From an uncultured Eubacteriales bacterium (GTDB lineage Bacteria; Bacillota; Clostridia; Christensenellales; Aristaeellaceae), in assembly GCA_902790495.1 (NCBI GenBank), contig CADASK010000005.1:28486-91423 (forward strand): a stretch of DNA of 62,938 bases, read 5' to 3'. Both the position numbers and the translations under genes were made by a program. Below the pieces are notes generated by a model. The model saw only the letters and a program-made list of their open reading frames with translations, was not told the origin of the DNA and searched no databases. This document shows, in pieces, positions 32,012-40,219 of this stretch. Each line of letters begins with the position of its first letter. Within the stretch, counting starts at the first letter, position 1.

Positions 32012-33607
32012 ATGATCACAGTCAACAACGTCTCCCTCACCTTCGGCGGCCAGAAGCTCTTCTCCGGCGCGGACCTGAAGTTTCTCCCCGGCAACTGCTA
32101 CGGCATCATCGGCGCGAACGGCGCGGGCAAGTCGACCTTCCTGAAAATCCTCTCCGGCGAGCTGGAGCCGACCACCGGCTCGGTGACCGTGCCGCCGAAC
32201 GAGCGCATGTCCACCCTGAAGCAGGATCAGTTTGCCTACGACGCCTACCCCGTGCTGGACACGGTGATCATGGGCAACCAGCACCTCTACGATGTGATGA
32301 AGGAGAAGGACGCCCTCTACATGAAGCCCGACTTCTCCGACGCCGACGGCGAGCGCGCCGCCGAGCTGGAGGGCGAGTTCGCCGAGATGGACGGCTGGAA
32401 CGCCGAGAGCGACGCCGCCACCCTGCTGACGGGCCTGGGCATCCCCACCGAGATGCACCAGGAGCAGATGAGCGAGCTCAAGGGCGGCGACAAGTTCAAG
32501 GTGCTGCTGGCGCAGGCCCTGTTCGGCCATCCGGACATCCTGCTGCTGGACGAGCCGACCAACAACCTGGACAACCGCAGCGTGGACTGGCTGGAGGACT
32601 TCCTGATGGACTTCCCCGGCACGCTGGTGGTGGTCAGCCATGACCGCTGGTTCCTCAACAACATCTGCACCCACATCGTCGATATCGACTACAACCAGGT
32701 CAAGCTCTACGTGGGCAACTACGACTTCTGGTATGAGTCCTCCAAGATGATGCAGTCCCTGATGAACGACCAGAAGAAGCGCCGCGAGGACAAGATCCGC
32801 GAGCTGCAGGCCTTCATCCAGCGCTTCTCCTCCAACAAGAGCAAGGCCAAGCAGGCCACCAGCCGCCGCAAGCTGCTGGACCAGCTGACCCTGGAGCAGA
32901 TGCCCGCCTCCTCCCGCCGCTATCCCTGGGTGGCCTTCACCCCCGACCGCGAGGCCGGCAAGGACATCCTGACGGTGGATCGCATCAACTACACCCAGGA
33001 CGGCCATCAGCTGCTCAAGGACGTCTCCTTCGTGGTGACCAAGGGCCAGAAGATCGCCATCGTGGGCAATGAGCAGGCCGCCACCGCCCTGTTCCGCATC
33101 CTCAACGAGGAGGTCGAGCCGGACAGCGGCAGCTTCAAGTGGGGCGTCACCATCTCCACCAGCTATTTTCCCCACGACAATTCCAAGTTCTTCGACGGCT
33201 GCGACATGACCATGATGCAGTGGTTCGCCCAGTACAGCCCGGAGCAGCTGGAGACCTACATGCGCGGCTTCCTGGGCCGGATGCTCTTCTCCGGCGACGA
33301 CGTGTACAAGCCGGTCAACGTCCTCTCCGGCGGCGAGAAGGTGCGCGTGATGCTCTCCCGCATGATGCTCTCCGGCGCAAACTTCCTCATGCTCGACCAG
33401 CCTACCAACCACCTGGATCTGGAGTCCATCACCGCGGTGAACAACGGCCTGATCAACTTCCCCGGCAACGTGCTGTTCACCTGCCATGACCACCAGTTCG
33501 TCTCCACCGTGGCCGACCGCATCTTCGAGATTCACGACGACGGCACCATGAGCGACTACTACTGCAACTACGAGGATTACCTCGAGCGCAAGAAGGCCGA
33601 GGCGTAA
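32012..33607 (+). CDS. ABC-F family ATPase with degenerate second nucleotide site
   Basis: A 531-residue soluble protein with two ABC domains and no membrane segment, like EttA/YbiT translation factors. Domain 1 is intact (GANGAGKST, LLLDEPTNNLD) although its signature reads ELKGGDKFK. A Lys/Arg-rich linker (DQKKRREDKIRELQAFIQRFS) follows. Domain 2 keeps LSGGEKVR and LMLDQPTNHLD, but its Walker A reads GNEQAATAL, with Ala instead of the nucleotide-binding Lys. AAAGGAGCAGCC precedes the ATG. Role in translation or antibiotic tolerance is family inference. Confidence 0.9.
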   Translation: MITVNNVSLTFGGQKLFSGADLKFLPGNCYGIIGANGAGKSTFLKILSGELEPTTGSVTVPPNERMSTLKQDQFAYDAYPVLDTVIMGNQHLYDVMKEKDALYMKPDFSDADGERAAELEGEFAEMDGWNAESDAATLLTGLGIPTEMHQEQMSELKGGDKFKVLLAQALFGHPDILLLDEPTNNLDNRSVDWLEDFLMDFPGTLVVVSHDRWFLNNICTHIVDIDYNQVKLYVGNYDFWYESSKMMQSLMNDQKKRREDKIRELQAFIQRFSSNKSKAKQATSRRKLLDQLTLEQMPASSRRYPWVAFTPDREAGKDILTVDRINYTQDGHQLLKDVSFVVTKGQKIAIVGNEQAATALFRILNEEVEPDSGSFKWGVTISTSYFPHDNSKFFDGCDMTMMQWFAQYSPEQLETYMRGFLGRMLFSGDDVYKPVNVLSGGEKVRVMLSRMMLSGANFLMLDQPTNHLDLESITAVNNGLINFPGNVLFTCHDHQFVSTVADRIFEIHDDGTMSDYYCNYEDYLERKKAEA

Positions 33608-33665
33608 TCCTCTCCGGCATCGCCCTGCACCGCCGCCTCAGACAGGACTTCAGGAGGCGATACCC

Positions 33666-34991
33666 TTGTCCAACGAAAACACCATGGGCACAGCCCCGGT
33701 CAAAAGCCTGATCCTCAAGACCGGCATCCCGCTGATGCTGAGCCTGCTCATCAACTCCCTGTACAACTTTGTGGACTCCGTCTTCGTCTCCCAGGTGGCG
33801 GAGGACGCCCTGACCGCCCTGTCGCTGGCCGCGCCGGTGCAGGTGCTGGTCTCAGCCCTCGGCCTGGGCAACGCGGTGGGCCTCAACGCGGCCATCAGCC
33901 GGGCCCTGGGCGAAAAGCAGCCGGAGGCCGTCAAGAAGACCGCCAGCGCCGCCATCTTCCTGGCGGTGTGCGCCTGGGCGCTGATCTCCGTGGCCTGCCT
34001 GCTGGGCGTGCGCTGGTACTTCGACTGGCAGAGCGGCGGCAACGAGACCATCGCCGCCTATGGCCGCGACTACCTGAGCATCTGCATGCTCTTCTCCCTG
34101 GGGCAGATGGGCCAGTGGGTCTTCGACCGCTTCGTCATCGCCAGCGGCAAGTCCCACCTGTTCCTCTTCACCCTCTCGGCGGCCTCCGTCACCAACCTGA
34201 TCCTCGACCCGGTGTTCATTTTCGCCCTGGGCATGGGCACGCGGGGCGCGGCCATCGCCACCGTGATCGGCCAGTTCATGGGCCTGTTCGCGGGCATCTG
34301 GATCAACCGCAGGTGGAACAAGGAGATTCCCTTCGCCTTCACCCTGAAGCCGGACTGGCGGAGCGTCCGCACCATCCTGCGGGTCGGCCTGCCCTCCACC
34401 CTGGTGCAGGTGCTGACCTCCTTCGTCACTGTGGCCATGAACTGCATCCTGCTGGCCTTCTCCTCCACGGCGGTGGCTGTCTACGGCGTGTGCGTCAGGA
34501 TGATGGGCCTGTGCACGGTGGGCGTCCACGGCATCGACAACGGCCTGATCCCGATTGTGGCCTACAACTATGGCGCCGGCAAGCCCGACCGCATCCGCGA
34601 GGCGCTGAAGTGGGCGCTGATCGATTCCTTCGCCTTCTTCCTGCCCTTCCTCGCGGTGCTGGAGCTTGCCCCGGCGCTGGTGCTCAGGCTCTTCAACGCC
34701 TCGGAATTCATGATGAGCATCGGCATCCCCGCCGTGCGGCTGATGGCCCTGAGCTGGCTCATCTCCATCCCGAGCCTCGTGGTGGCGGCCGCCCTGCAGG
34801 GCCTCTCCCAGCCCACGCCCAGCATGGTGCTGACCATGCTGCGCCAGGCCATCCTGCCGGTCGCCCTCGCCTGGCTGGTCCGCGGCACCGGACGCCTGGA
34901 GCTGGTCTGGTGCGCCTTCGCCGCGGCGGAGGCCGTCTGCGTGCCCCTGGCGCTGGCCCTCTGGCACAGGCGGGAGCGCGCCCTCCGGTAA
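33666..34991 (+). CDS. MATE family efflux transporter
   Basis: A 441-residue membrane protein with about 12 helices in two similar halves, matching cation-coupled MATE multidrug exporters (MLSLLINSLYNFVDSVFVSQV near the N terminus; GIDNGLIPIVAYNYGAGKPDRI mid-protein). It starts at TTG 33666 after AGGAGGCGATACCC. It lies 58 bp downstream of the ABC-F gene and is probably cotranscribed. Substrate unknown. Confidence 0.9.
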   Translation: MSNENTMGTAPVKSLILKTGIPLMLSLLINSLYNFVDSVFVSQVAEDALTALSLAAPVQVLVSALGLGNAVGLNAAISRALGEKQPEAVKKTASAAIFLAVCAWALISVACLLGVRWYFDWQSGGNETIAAYGRDYLSICMLFSLGQMGQWVFDRFVIASGKSHLFLFTLSAASVTNLILDPVFIFALGMGTRGAAIATVIGQFMGLFAGIWINRRWNKEIPFAFTLKPDWRSVRTILRVGLPSTLVQVLTSFVTVAMNCILLAFSSTAVAVYGVCVRMMGLCTVGVHGIDNGLIPIVAYNYGAGKPDRIREALKWALIDSFAFFLPFLAVLELAPALVLRLFNASEFMMSIGIPAVRLMALSWLISIPSLVVAAALQGLSQPTPSMVLTMLRQAILPVALAWLVRGTGRLELVWCAFAAAEAVCVPLALALWHRRERALR

Positions 34992-35036
34992 CGCTTCCGA
35001 CGCATTGACCCGAATCGAATCCGTTCGTCCCATGAC

Positions 35037-35063
35037 AACCGCGGCGCGTGGCCGCGGTTCTTT
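35037..35063 (+). terminator. likely terminator after the MATE gene
   Basis: AACCGCGGC (35037-35045) pairs with GCCGCGGTT (35051-35059), followed by CTTTATGTT. The T-tract is imperfect. Confidence 0.55.
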
Positions 35064-35091
35064 ATGTTGCTTCCGTTTGGCGGACGATCGG

Positions 35092-35403
35092 TCAGCAGCC
35101 CTTCCGGCCGCTCCTGTGATCCTCCACCGAGCAGGCGCTGGGCGAGCCGTACTCGATCAGCCCCGCGTCCGCCGGGTCCACCGACACGCGGCCGTCCTCG
35201 AACACGAAGGCCGGAACGCCCACGTCCCCGATGGCCTTCAGGTGGTCGAACACGGGGTTTGTGTCCCGCAGCCGGATGAAGGCGCCCATGTTGCGGATGT
35301 TCTCGCCGATGTTGATGTACTCGAATTCGTCCTCGCGGCCCTTGACCTGCTCGTGGACATAATCGCAGTAGGGACACGTCGGCATGCCGTAGATCTTGAT
35401 CAT
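35092..35403 (-). CDS. glutaredoxin-like protein
   Basis: A 103-residue thioredoxin-fold protein with the CPYC redox motif (Cys10, Cys13; IYGMPTCPYCDYV) and the cis-Pro region GVPAFVFEDG. The final 20 residues (GSPSACSVEDHRSGRKGC) add two more Cys beyond the usual fold. It probably reduces disulfides or mixed disulfides in the cytoplasm. Followed upstream by an RpiB-like gene 29 bp away in the same direction, so probably cotranscribed. GGGAGGTGACGGAAG precedes the ATG. Confidence 0.8.
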   Translation of the reverse strand: MIKIYGMPTCPYCDYVHEQVKGREDEFEYINIGENIRNMGAFIRLRDTNPVFDHLKAIGDVGVPAFVFEDGRVSVDPADAGLIEYGSPSACSVEDHRSGRKGC

Positions 35404-35432
35404 CTTCCGTCACCTCCCGGGTGCTGTCCGCC

Positions 35433-36065
35433 TCAGAGCTGCCTCAGGAAAGCGGCGATCGCCTCGTCCTTGCAGTTCGGGTAGAACAGCTCGGCGAAGC
35501 GCTTGCCGGCGATGGTCGCCCGCACGAAGTCCGCGTCCAGATCCTTCAGGATGTCGATCAAGGGCCGATAGGTCAGCGTCTTGATGCCGTCCAGGATCTT
35601 CTTGTTCCGCTGCTCGGGCACCACCCGCTCCTTGGGGTAGCCGTTGCCGTGGCCGAAGCCGAACAGCTGCCGGAAGATCATCTCCAGCTTCAGCTCCGCG
35701 CCCCAGCCGAAGTCCTTGGCGAAGGGCAACGCGACGCAGTTGCCGTCGTTGATCTGGGCGAACATGTAGCCGTCCGAGGGATCGCACAGGTGGCCGCAGA
35801 GCACGCCGGGGAAGCTGTTGCAGGCCAGCATGGCCCCCTCGCCCGTGCCGCAGCCGGTCACCACATAATCCGCCGCGCCGGTGTTGAGCAGGATGGACGC
35901 CAGCAGGCCGCAATTCACGTAGGTCAGCTGGGCCTCGTCGTCCGCGGCGTACATGCCGTAATTGTCCACGGTGTGGCCCATGGGCTCCACCACGCTCCGC
36001 AGGGTCGTCTCGATCAGGCTGTTCTTGGCCGCCTGGCTGTTTTCGTTGATCAGAGCAATCCGCAT
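35433..36065 (-). CDS. RpiB/LacA/LacB-family sugar-phosphate isomerase
   Basis: A 210-residue protein of the RpiB/LacAB family, longer than canonical RpiB (about 150). It has the active-site VTGCGTGEGAML (Cys72), with the ribose-phosphate binding region changed (MRIALINENSQAAKN instead of ACDH). The C-terminal 60 residues (GYPKERVVPEQRNKKI ...) mark the long subgroup. The substrate is uncertain and may be a sugar phosphate other than ribose-5-phosphate. GAGGAGG precedes ATG 36065. Second isomerase of this fold in the window. Confidence 0.82.
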   Translation of the reverse strand: MRIALINENSQAAKNSLIETTLRSVVEPMGHTVDNYGMYAADDEAQLTYVNCGLLASILLNTGAADYVVTGCGTGEGAMLACNSFPGVLCGHLCDPSDGYMFAQINDGNCVALPFAKDFGWGAELKLEMIFRQLFGFGHGNGYPKERVVPEQRNKKILDGIKTLTYRPLIDILKDLDADFVRATIAGKRFAELFYPNCKDEAIAAFLRQL

Positions 36066-36103
36066 ACTGATTCTGCCTCCTCGCAAATCATTCGTTTGAA
36101 TGG

Positions 36104-36400
36104 TTATTTGACGTACTTCTCCCCGTTGACCAGCACCACGTTGAGCGGTTCGCAGGTGATGTTCTTCCAGACGCCCGCGACCACGTAGGGCTCGTGGGCC
36201 AGGTACTCCTTCACGCCCGCCTCGTCGTCGAAATCGACGATGAGCGCGGAGCCCTTCAGCTTGCCCGCCTCGTCGGTCAGGCCGCCGGCGCACACGATGT
36301 GCCTGCCGAGCTTCGCCATCCCCTCCAGGTGCTGCGGCCGGACCTCCATCCGCTTCTCAAACATGTTCGGCCCGTCATAGGCCTTGATGATGAATTGCAT
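36104..36400 (-). CDS. YciI-like protein
   Basis: A 98-residue dimeric alpha-beta barrel (ferredoxin-like) protein of the YciI family. MQFIIKAYDGPNMFEKRMEVRPQHLEGM, GSALIVDFDDEAGVKEYLAHEPYVVAGVW and the C-terminal ITCEPLNVVL match the pattern, including the conserved His near residue 24 and the HEPY motif. The enzymatic role of the family is mostly unknown. It lies 38 bp upstream of the RpiB-like gene and probably shares its transcript. AAAGGAG precedes the ATG. Confidence 0.85.
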   Translation of the reverse strand: MQFIIKAYDGPNMFEKRMEVRPQHLEGMAKLGRHIVCAGGLTDEAGKLKGSALIVDFDDEAGVKEYLAHEPYVVAGVWKNITCEPLNVVLVNGEKYVK

Positions 36401-36623
36401 GGCTTGATGACTCCTTTCTGTTGTTCTCTGCTCTATGATCCAATCTTCTCCTGGTGCCGCCGCGGCGTCCCGCGCAGGGGCGGTTGTACAGCCGGAGATT
36501 TCCCTCTGGGATTCGCCATTGGCGGCAAATAAGTTTACCACAGCTCGGATGAAAAAGCTATGGAAGCTGCGCACCCCTCGCGCGTATCATCAGGGGGAAA
36601 ATGGCATGTTTTTTCCCGCCGCC

Positions 36624-37265
36624 TTACACCGTCCTCCCCGCCAGTTCCTCTCCCATCCGCCTTGCCTTGGCCATCTCCTGGGGGAACACGGTTTCGTGGC
36701 GGCTGTACTTTGCCTCGGCGTTGAAGAACCAGGGCCAGTCCGTTTTGCTGTAGTCCTTCAGCTGTAGCGTGTCGCCGCTGATGAGCACCTCCGTAGGGCC
36801 GACGAAGCCGCTCAGCGTGCGCTGATAGCCGCGCACCAGGTCCAGGTAGGCTGTGTCCGGCGCGTTGCTGGTCATGATCAGCAGCACCGGGATCGGGTGC
36901 GCGTTGCAGCAGGGTGTGTCCACGTTGTAGGTCAGGTTCTGGAAAATCAGCCGCTCGTACAGGGCGCGGAAGGACGCGGTCAGTTCGCCGAGGTAGTTCG
37001 GGGAGCCGATGATCAGCCCGTCCGATGCACGAATGGCGTCCAGCACGGGCGTCAGGCCGTCGCGGCAGATGCAGTGGCCCTTGTTCTTCTCCCGCTTGCA
37101 GCCAAAGCAGGAGATGCAGCCGGTATACTTCTCCAGCCGGAACAGGTCAAAGCGCTCGACCGTCGCGCCGGCACTCTCCGCGCCCCTGGACGCCTCGGTG
37201 ATCAGGGTGTCCGTGTTCCATCCGTGCCTTGGTCCCGCGTTGACTGCGATGATCTTCTTCGCCAT
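36624..37265 (-). CDS. flavodoxin-family NAD(P)H-dependent FMN reductase / Fe-S flavoprotein
   Basis: A 213-residue flavodoxin-fold protein. The FMN phosphate loop is NAGPRHGWNTDTL, a second FMN contact is GSPNYLGELTASFRALYERL, and a Cys cluster (CISCFGCKREKNKGHCICRDG, about residues 50-70) suggests a small iron-sulfur site as in archaeal-type iron-sulfur flavoproteins. It probably carries electrons or reduces quinones/flavins. Monocistronic on the minus strand; AGGAGGG precedes the ATG. The 223 bp on its 3' side (36401-36623) hold no gene I can support. Confidence 0.82.
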   Translation of the reverse strand: MAKKIIAVNAGPRHGWNTDTLITEASRGAESAGATVERFDLFRLEKYTGCISCFGCKREKNKGHCICRDGLTPVLDAIRASDGLIIGSPNYLGELTASFRALYERLIFQNLTYNVDTPCCNAHPIPVLLIMTSNAPDTAYLDLVRGYQRTLSGFVGPTEVLISGDTLQLKDYSKTDWPWFFNAEAKYSRHETVFPQEMAKARRMGEELAGRTV

Positions 37266-37395
37266 ACTTTTGACCCTCCTGTGGTTTGCGGTCTCATTCC
37301 GGAGTGATGCGCGGCCCGCTCGCCGCCGCCCGGGGTCAGGGCTTCACCCACTTTGATTATACCCAACGGAGGGAGGCCGCGTCAAGGGCCGCGCA

Positions 37396-37424
37396 TTGTC
37401 AGAAGCCCGCTTCTGTGTTATGAT
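37396..37424 (+). promoter_or_regulatory. promoter with palindrome, esterase gene
   Basis: TTGTCA (37396-37401) and TATGAT (37419-37424) with a 17-bp spacer. The inverted repeat CAGAAGC-CC-GCTTCTG (37400-37415) lies inside the spacer, an operator-like position. About 100 bp of leader precede the start codon. Confidence 0.6.
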
Positions 37425-37526
37425 AGCGGGGCAGCCCGCCGCCGCGCCGCTGCGGCCGCGGGGCCATTCCGGCGGCAGGACACCGCGCATATCCGAAAGC
37501 TTTCTCAGGAGGCCATTCACCAAGCC

Positions 37527-38294
37527 ATGTTGATCAAGCAGGATTTCTACTTTCACCACCTGGGCGCCAACCGGCCGCTGCACATCCGCGTGCCGGACGT
37601 GCCCGGCAGGTTCCCGGTGATGTATTTCTTCGACGGCCACAACCTCTTCCGGGACGAGGACGCCACCTACGGCAAGTCCTGGGGGCTGGACGCCTTCTGC
37701 GCCGGCTGGGACAAGCCCATCATCATCGTCGGCATCGAGTGCGCCCACGAGGGCAATCTCCGCCTCTCGGAGTACCTGCCCTACGGCAGCGGGTACGGCT
37801 GGCTGCGCGGCATCGAGCCGCTGGGCGAGCAGACCATGCAGGCGCTGATCTACGAGCTCAAGCCCTACATCGACGCCGCCTTCCCCACCATCCCGTTCCG
37901 GGAGTGCACGGGCATCGGCGGCTCCAGCATGGGCGGCCTGATGGCGGCCTACGCGGTGGTGCGGTACAATCAGTATATCTCCAAGGCGGCCTGCGTCTCC
38001 CCTTCCCTCGGCTCGGTCTCCGGCAAGCTCTGGCACGAGATGAACGCGACCGCCCTCAGCCCGGACACCCGCGCCTTCTTCTCCTGGGGCACCATGGAGG
38101 GCTACGGCGGCGTCGAGAATCCCTGGGAGGAGGACCGCAGCAGCTGGCTGTACCGGACGAACCGCACCACGGCCAACAAGATCATCGCCCGGGGCGGCGC
38201 GGCAAGGCTCTACTGCCAGATCGGCGGCCGGCACTGCGAGGAGGACTGGGAGAGGCAGCTGCCCATCTTCATGCCCTTCCTCTGGCAGGAGTGA
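37527..38294 (+). CDS. alpha/beta-hydrolase, putative esterase (YieL/Fes-like)
   Basis: A 255-residue cytoplasmic alpha/beta hydrolase of the putative-esterase family (related to enterochelin esterase and feruloyl esterase folds). The nucleophile elbow is GIGGSSMGGLMA, with a preceding VMYFFDGHNLF oxyanion strand and a terminal His in GGRHCEEDWERQLP. The starting ATG is in MLIKQDFYFHHLG; AGGAGG lies rather far upstream (about 14 bp). Substrate unknown. No partner genes in the same direction. Confidence 0.8.
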   Translation: MLIKQDFYFHHLGANRPLHIRVPDVPGRFPVMYFFDGHNLFRDEDATYGKSWGLDAFCAGWDKPIIIVGIECAHEGNLRLSEYLPYGSGYGWLRGIEPLGEQTMQALIYELKPYIDAAFPTIPFRECTGIGGSSMGGLMAAYAVVRYNQYISKAACVSPSLGSVSGKLWHEMNATALSPDTRAFFSWGTMEGYGGVENPWEEDRSSWLYRTNRTTANKIIARGGAARLYCQIGGRHCEEDWERQLPIFMPFLWQE

Positions 38295-38381
38295 AGCTGT
38301 CTTCCAGCTTTTGGTATTCCCCTATCGGCGGAAATATGCTATCATGCCCCTGAGGCAAGCGTCTCCGAAAGGATGGACCCC

Positions 38382-38891
38382 ATGGACAGCGCAGCAATGC
38401 AGACCTACGATCGGATCCAGGAGGCGTTCGACCGCCGCTACCGGGTCAAGAAGGCGACGAATCTGACGGTCTCCGCGGTGATCGCTCTGCTGGGCGTCAC
38501 CTCCTTCCTGTACGGGCTGCGGCTGGAGCCGATGCCCACCATCTTCCGCTGGATGACGGTGGACGGCACCCTGTTCACGACCTTCGGCGCCATCGTCTAC
38601 ATCGCCGTCAACCTTGTGGAGCTGCTGAGAAAGACCGAGCTGACGCGGGTTTCGGCCTACTATATCCGCCTGTCCTCCGCTGTGGCGGAGTCCGTCATCC
38701 TCTCCGTGGTGCTGGTCAGCCAGCTGCCCTTCTTCCCGGAGCATCCGGTCTGCTGCGCGCTGACGGGCATCCTGATTTCCATCGTGGCCGGAACCCCCGT
38801 GGGCTCCACGATTGTGGCCGCGGATATCGCGGCGTTCCTGGTATGCAGCGCTGTGTCGATGCTGAAGACACACGAAAGGAGAATCGTCTAG
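38382..38891 (+). CDS. small four-helix membrane protein, unknown function
   Basis: A 169-residue protein with four predicted transmembrane helices (about 26-46, 58-80, 98-116, 125-155) and a charged N terminus. I do not recognise a family. ATG 38382 is favoured over ATG 38373 because AAAGG then has proper spacing. Its stop codon TAG is followed in the same frame by a coding-like remnant (38892-39053), so this locus has probably lost DNA downstream. Confidence 0.6.
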   Translation: MDSAAMQTYDRIQEAFDRRYRVKKATNLTVSAVIALLGVTSFLYGLRLEPMPTIFRWMTVDGTLFTTFGAIVYIAVNLVELLRKTELTRVSAYYIRLSSAVAESVILSVVLVSQLPFFPEHPVCCALTGILISIVAGTPVGSTIVAADIAAFLVCSAVSMLKTHERRIV

Positions 38892-39053
38892 GGCGGCGAG
38901 CACGTGTACCCGGACGATTACCCGGCGGAGGGCACCAACATCGTCGTGACGGGACGGCTGGAGAGCTACGAGGAGGACGGCTTCCTGTACCTGCACCTGG
39001 TCAACGCGGAGGTTCTCTGGGAGGACGAAGCGGACGCAGAGGCCGGCGCCTGA
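38892..39053 (+). pseudogene. 3' remnant of a lost gene
   Basis: 54 codons with clear coding character (GGEHVYPDDYPAEGTNIVVT ... YLHLVNAEVLWEDEADAEA then TGA) but no usable start. A good ribosome binding site, GAAAGGAG, lies at about 38875-38882, with no start codon at proper spacing. The simplest reading is a deletion that joined a gene's ribosome binding site to its last 54 codons. The fragment recalls C-terminal OB-like ends of membrane-associated proteins, but this is a guess. Confidence 0.55.
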
Positions 39054-39086
39054 GCGGAAGCCGCTCCGCTTTCCCCCCGCGGGCCC

Positions 39087-39115
39087 TTGTGGTTTCGCGC
39101 GTCTCATGGTATAAC
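39087..39115 (+). promoter_or_regulatory. ispE promoter
   Basis: TTGTGG (39087-39092) and TATAAC (39110-39115) with a 17-bp spacer, about 42 bp before the ispE ATG. Confidence 0.65.
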
Positions 39116-39156
39116 TGTTCCGGTTGCTAACCGAATGAAGGACGGAGGCGGGAACC

Positions 39157-40041
39157 ATGCGGCTGGGAGCGCGGGCGAAGATCAACTGGAGCCTGGACAT
39201 CACGGGCGTGCGGGAGGATGGCTATCATCTGCTGGATATGGTCATGCAGCCCATCACCCTGAGCGATACCTTGACCCTGGAGGCGACAGACGGCGGGGCC
39301 ATCACGCTGGAGGTTGCCGGCAGCGGGATCGAAGGCATCCCGGCGGACGGCCGGAACCTGGTCGTCCGGGCGGCGGAGGCGCTGCGCAGGGCCTGCGGCG
39401 TGCAGCAGGGCGCGCGCATCCGCCTGGAGAAGCGCATCCCCAGCGGCGCGGGCCTGGGCGGCGGCAGCTCGGACGCGGCGGCTGTCCTGCACGGGCTGAA
39501 CCGCCTGTGGGGGCTTGGTCTCTCCCAGGAGCGGCTGGAGGCCATCGGCCTGACCCTCGGCGCGGATATCCCCTTCTGCCTGCGCGGCGGGCTGTGCCGT
39601 GTGCAGGGCATCGGCGAGCGGCTGACCTCCCTCGGCGAAGGCCCGGTCTGGCCGCTGGTGGTCGTGCAGCCCTGCATGGGACTCTCCACCGGCGCGGTCT
39701 ACGGCGCGTGGCGCCAGCGCGCGCAGGACATGGCCATCGACACCGACGCGCTGATCGGCTGCCTCACCGCGGGCGAGCTTGCCCGCCTGCCGGTCTCCCC
39801 CGGCAACGCCCTGGAGCCTGTCAGCCGGGCCATGCAGCCCGCCATCGGCGAGGCGGTGCAGGCGCTGCTCGACGCGGGCGCGGTCTGCGCCCAGATGTCC
39901 GGCAGCGGGTCTGCGGTCTATGGGGTGTTTGCGGATCAGAATAAGGCGCAGGAGGCTGTCGAAGCCCTGCGCCTGAGGTGGGAAAAAACGTATCTGTGCG
40001 AGACTTGCGGCAAAAGCATGTGCATCTGTGATGATGCCTGA
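39157..40041 (+). CDS. ispE: 4-diphosphocytidyl-2-C-methyl-D-erythritol kinase
   Basis: A 294-residue GHMP kinase phosphorylating CDP-ME in the MEP isoprenoid pathway. It has the substrate-side AKINWSLDITGVREDGYH, the ATP loop PSGAGLGGGSSDAAA, and GADIPFC and MSGSGSAVYGVF in the C-terminal domain. It extends beyond the usual end with KTYLCETCGKSMCICDDA, containing four Cys (281, 284, 289, 291) spaced like a small metal site. GGAGG precedes the ATG. Repeat L begins just after the stop. Confidence 0.93.
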   Translation: MRLGARAKINWSLDITGVREDGYHLLDMVMQPITLSDTLTLEATDGGAITLEVAGSGIEGIPADGRNLVVRAAEALRRACGVQQGARIRLEKRIPSGAGLGGGSSDAAAVLHGLNRLWGLGLSQERLEAIGLTLGADIPFCLRGGLCRVQGIGERLTSLGEGPVWPLVVVQPCMGLSTGAVYGAWRQRAQDMAIDTDALIGCLTAGELARLPVSPGNALEPVSRAMQPAIGEAVQALLDAGAVCAQMSGSGSAVYGVFADQNKAQEAVEALRLRWEKTYLCETCGKSMCICDDA

Positions 40042-40054
40042 TGTTGCTGTTTCG

Positions 40055-40188
40055 GCAGCGAGGGTTCCGTGCCTGCGGGCGCGGGGAGGGGGCTTTGCGA
40101 TCGGTCCGGGGCTGCCGCCCGCTCTTCGCTGAAAACTCCATAACATGGAGTTTTCCGGGCGCTCCGAGCCCCCTCCACCCCTTCGCGT
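40055..40188 (+). repeat. two-hairpin GATCG-loop repeat, copy L (long)
   Basis: Hairpin 1 reads CCGTGCC-TGC-GGGCGCGG, so one pair becomes a G-T/U wobble. Arms GGAGGGGG / CCCCCTCC are complementary across the inserted module. It lies between convergent ispE and the zinc-ribbon gene. Confidence 0.88.
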
Positions 40189-40219
40189 GCCTTTTTTGTT
40201 TGGTTGTTTTTATTCTTAG

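Noticed and set aside
31775-33535. N-terminally extended cyclophilin frame reading through the ABC-F gene
   Set aside because: The extension is antisense to the ABC-F gene; the cyclophilin has its own ATG and AAGGAGC site at 31774.
38889-39053. Amber (TAG) recoding joining the 38382 protein to the following frame
   Set aside because: A ribosome binding site right before the junction and the lack of a start fit a deletion scar better; no pyrrolysine genes are seen. Kept as an alternative in the findings.
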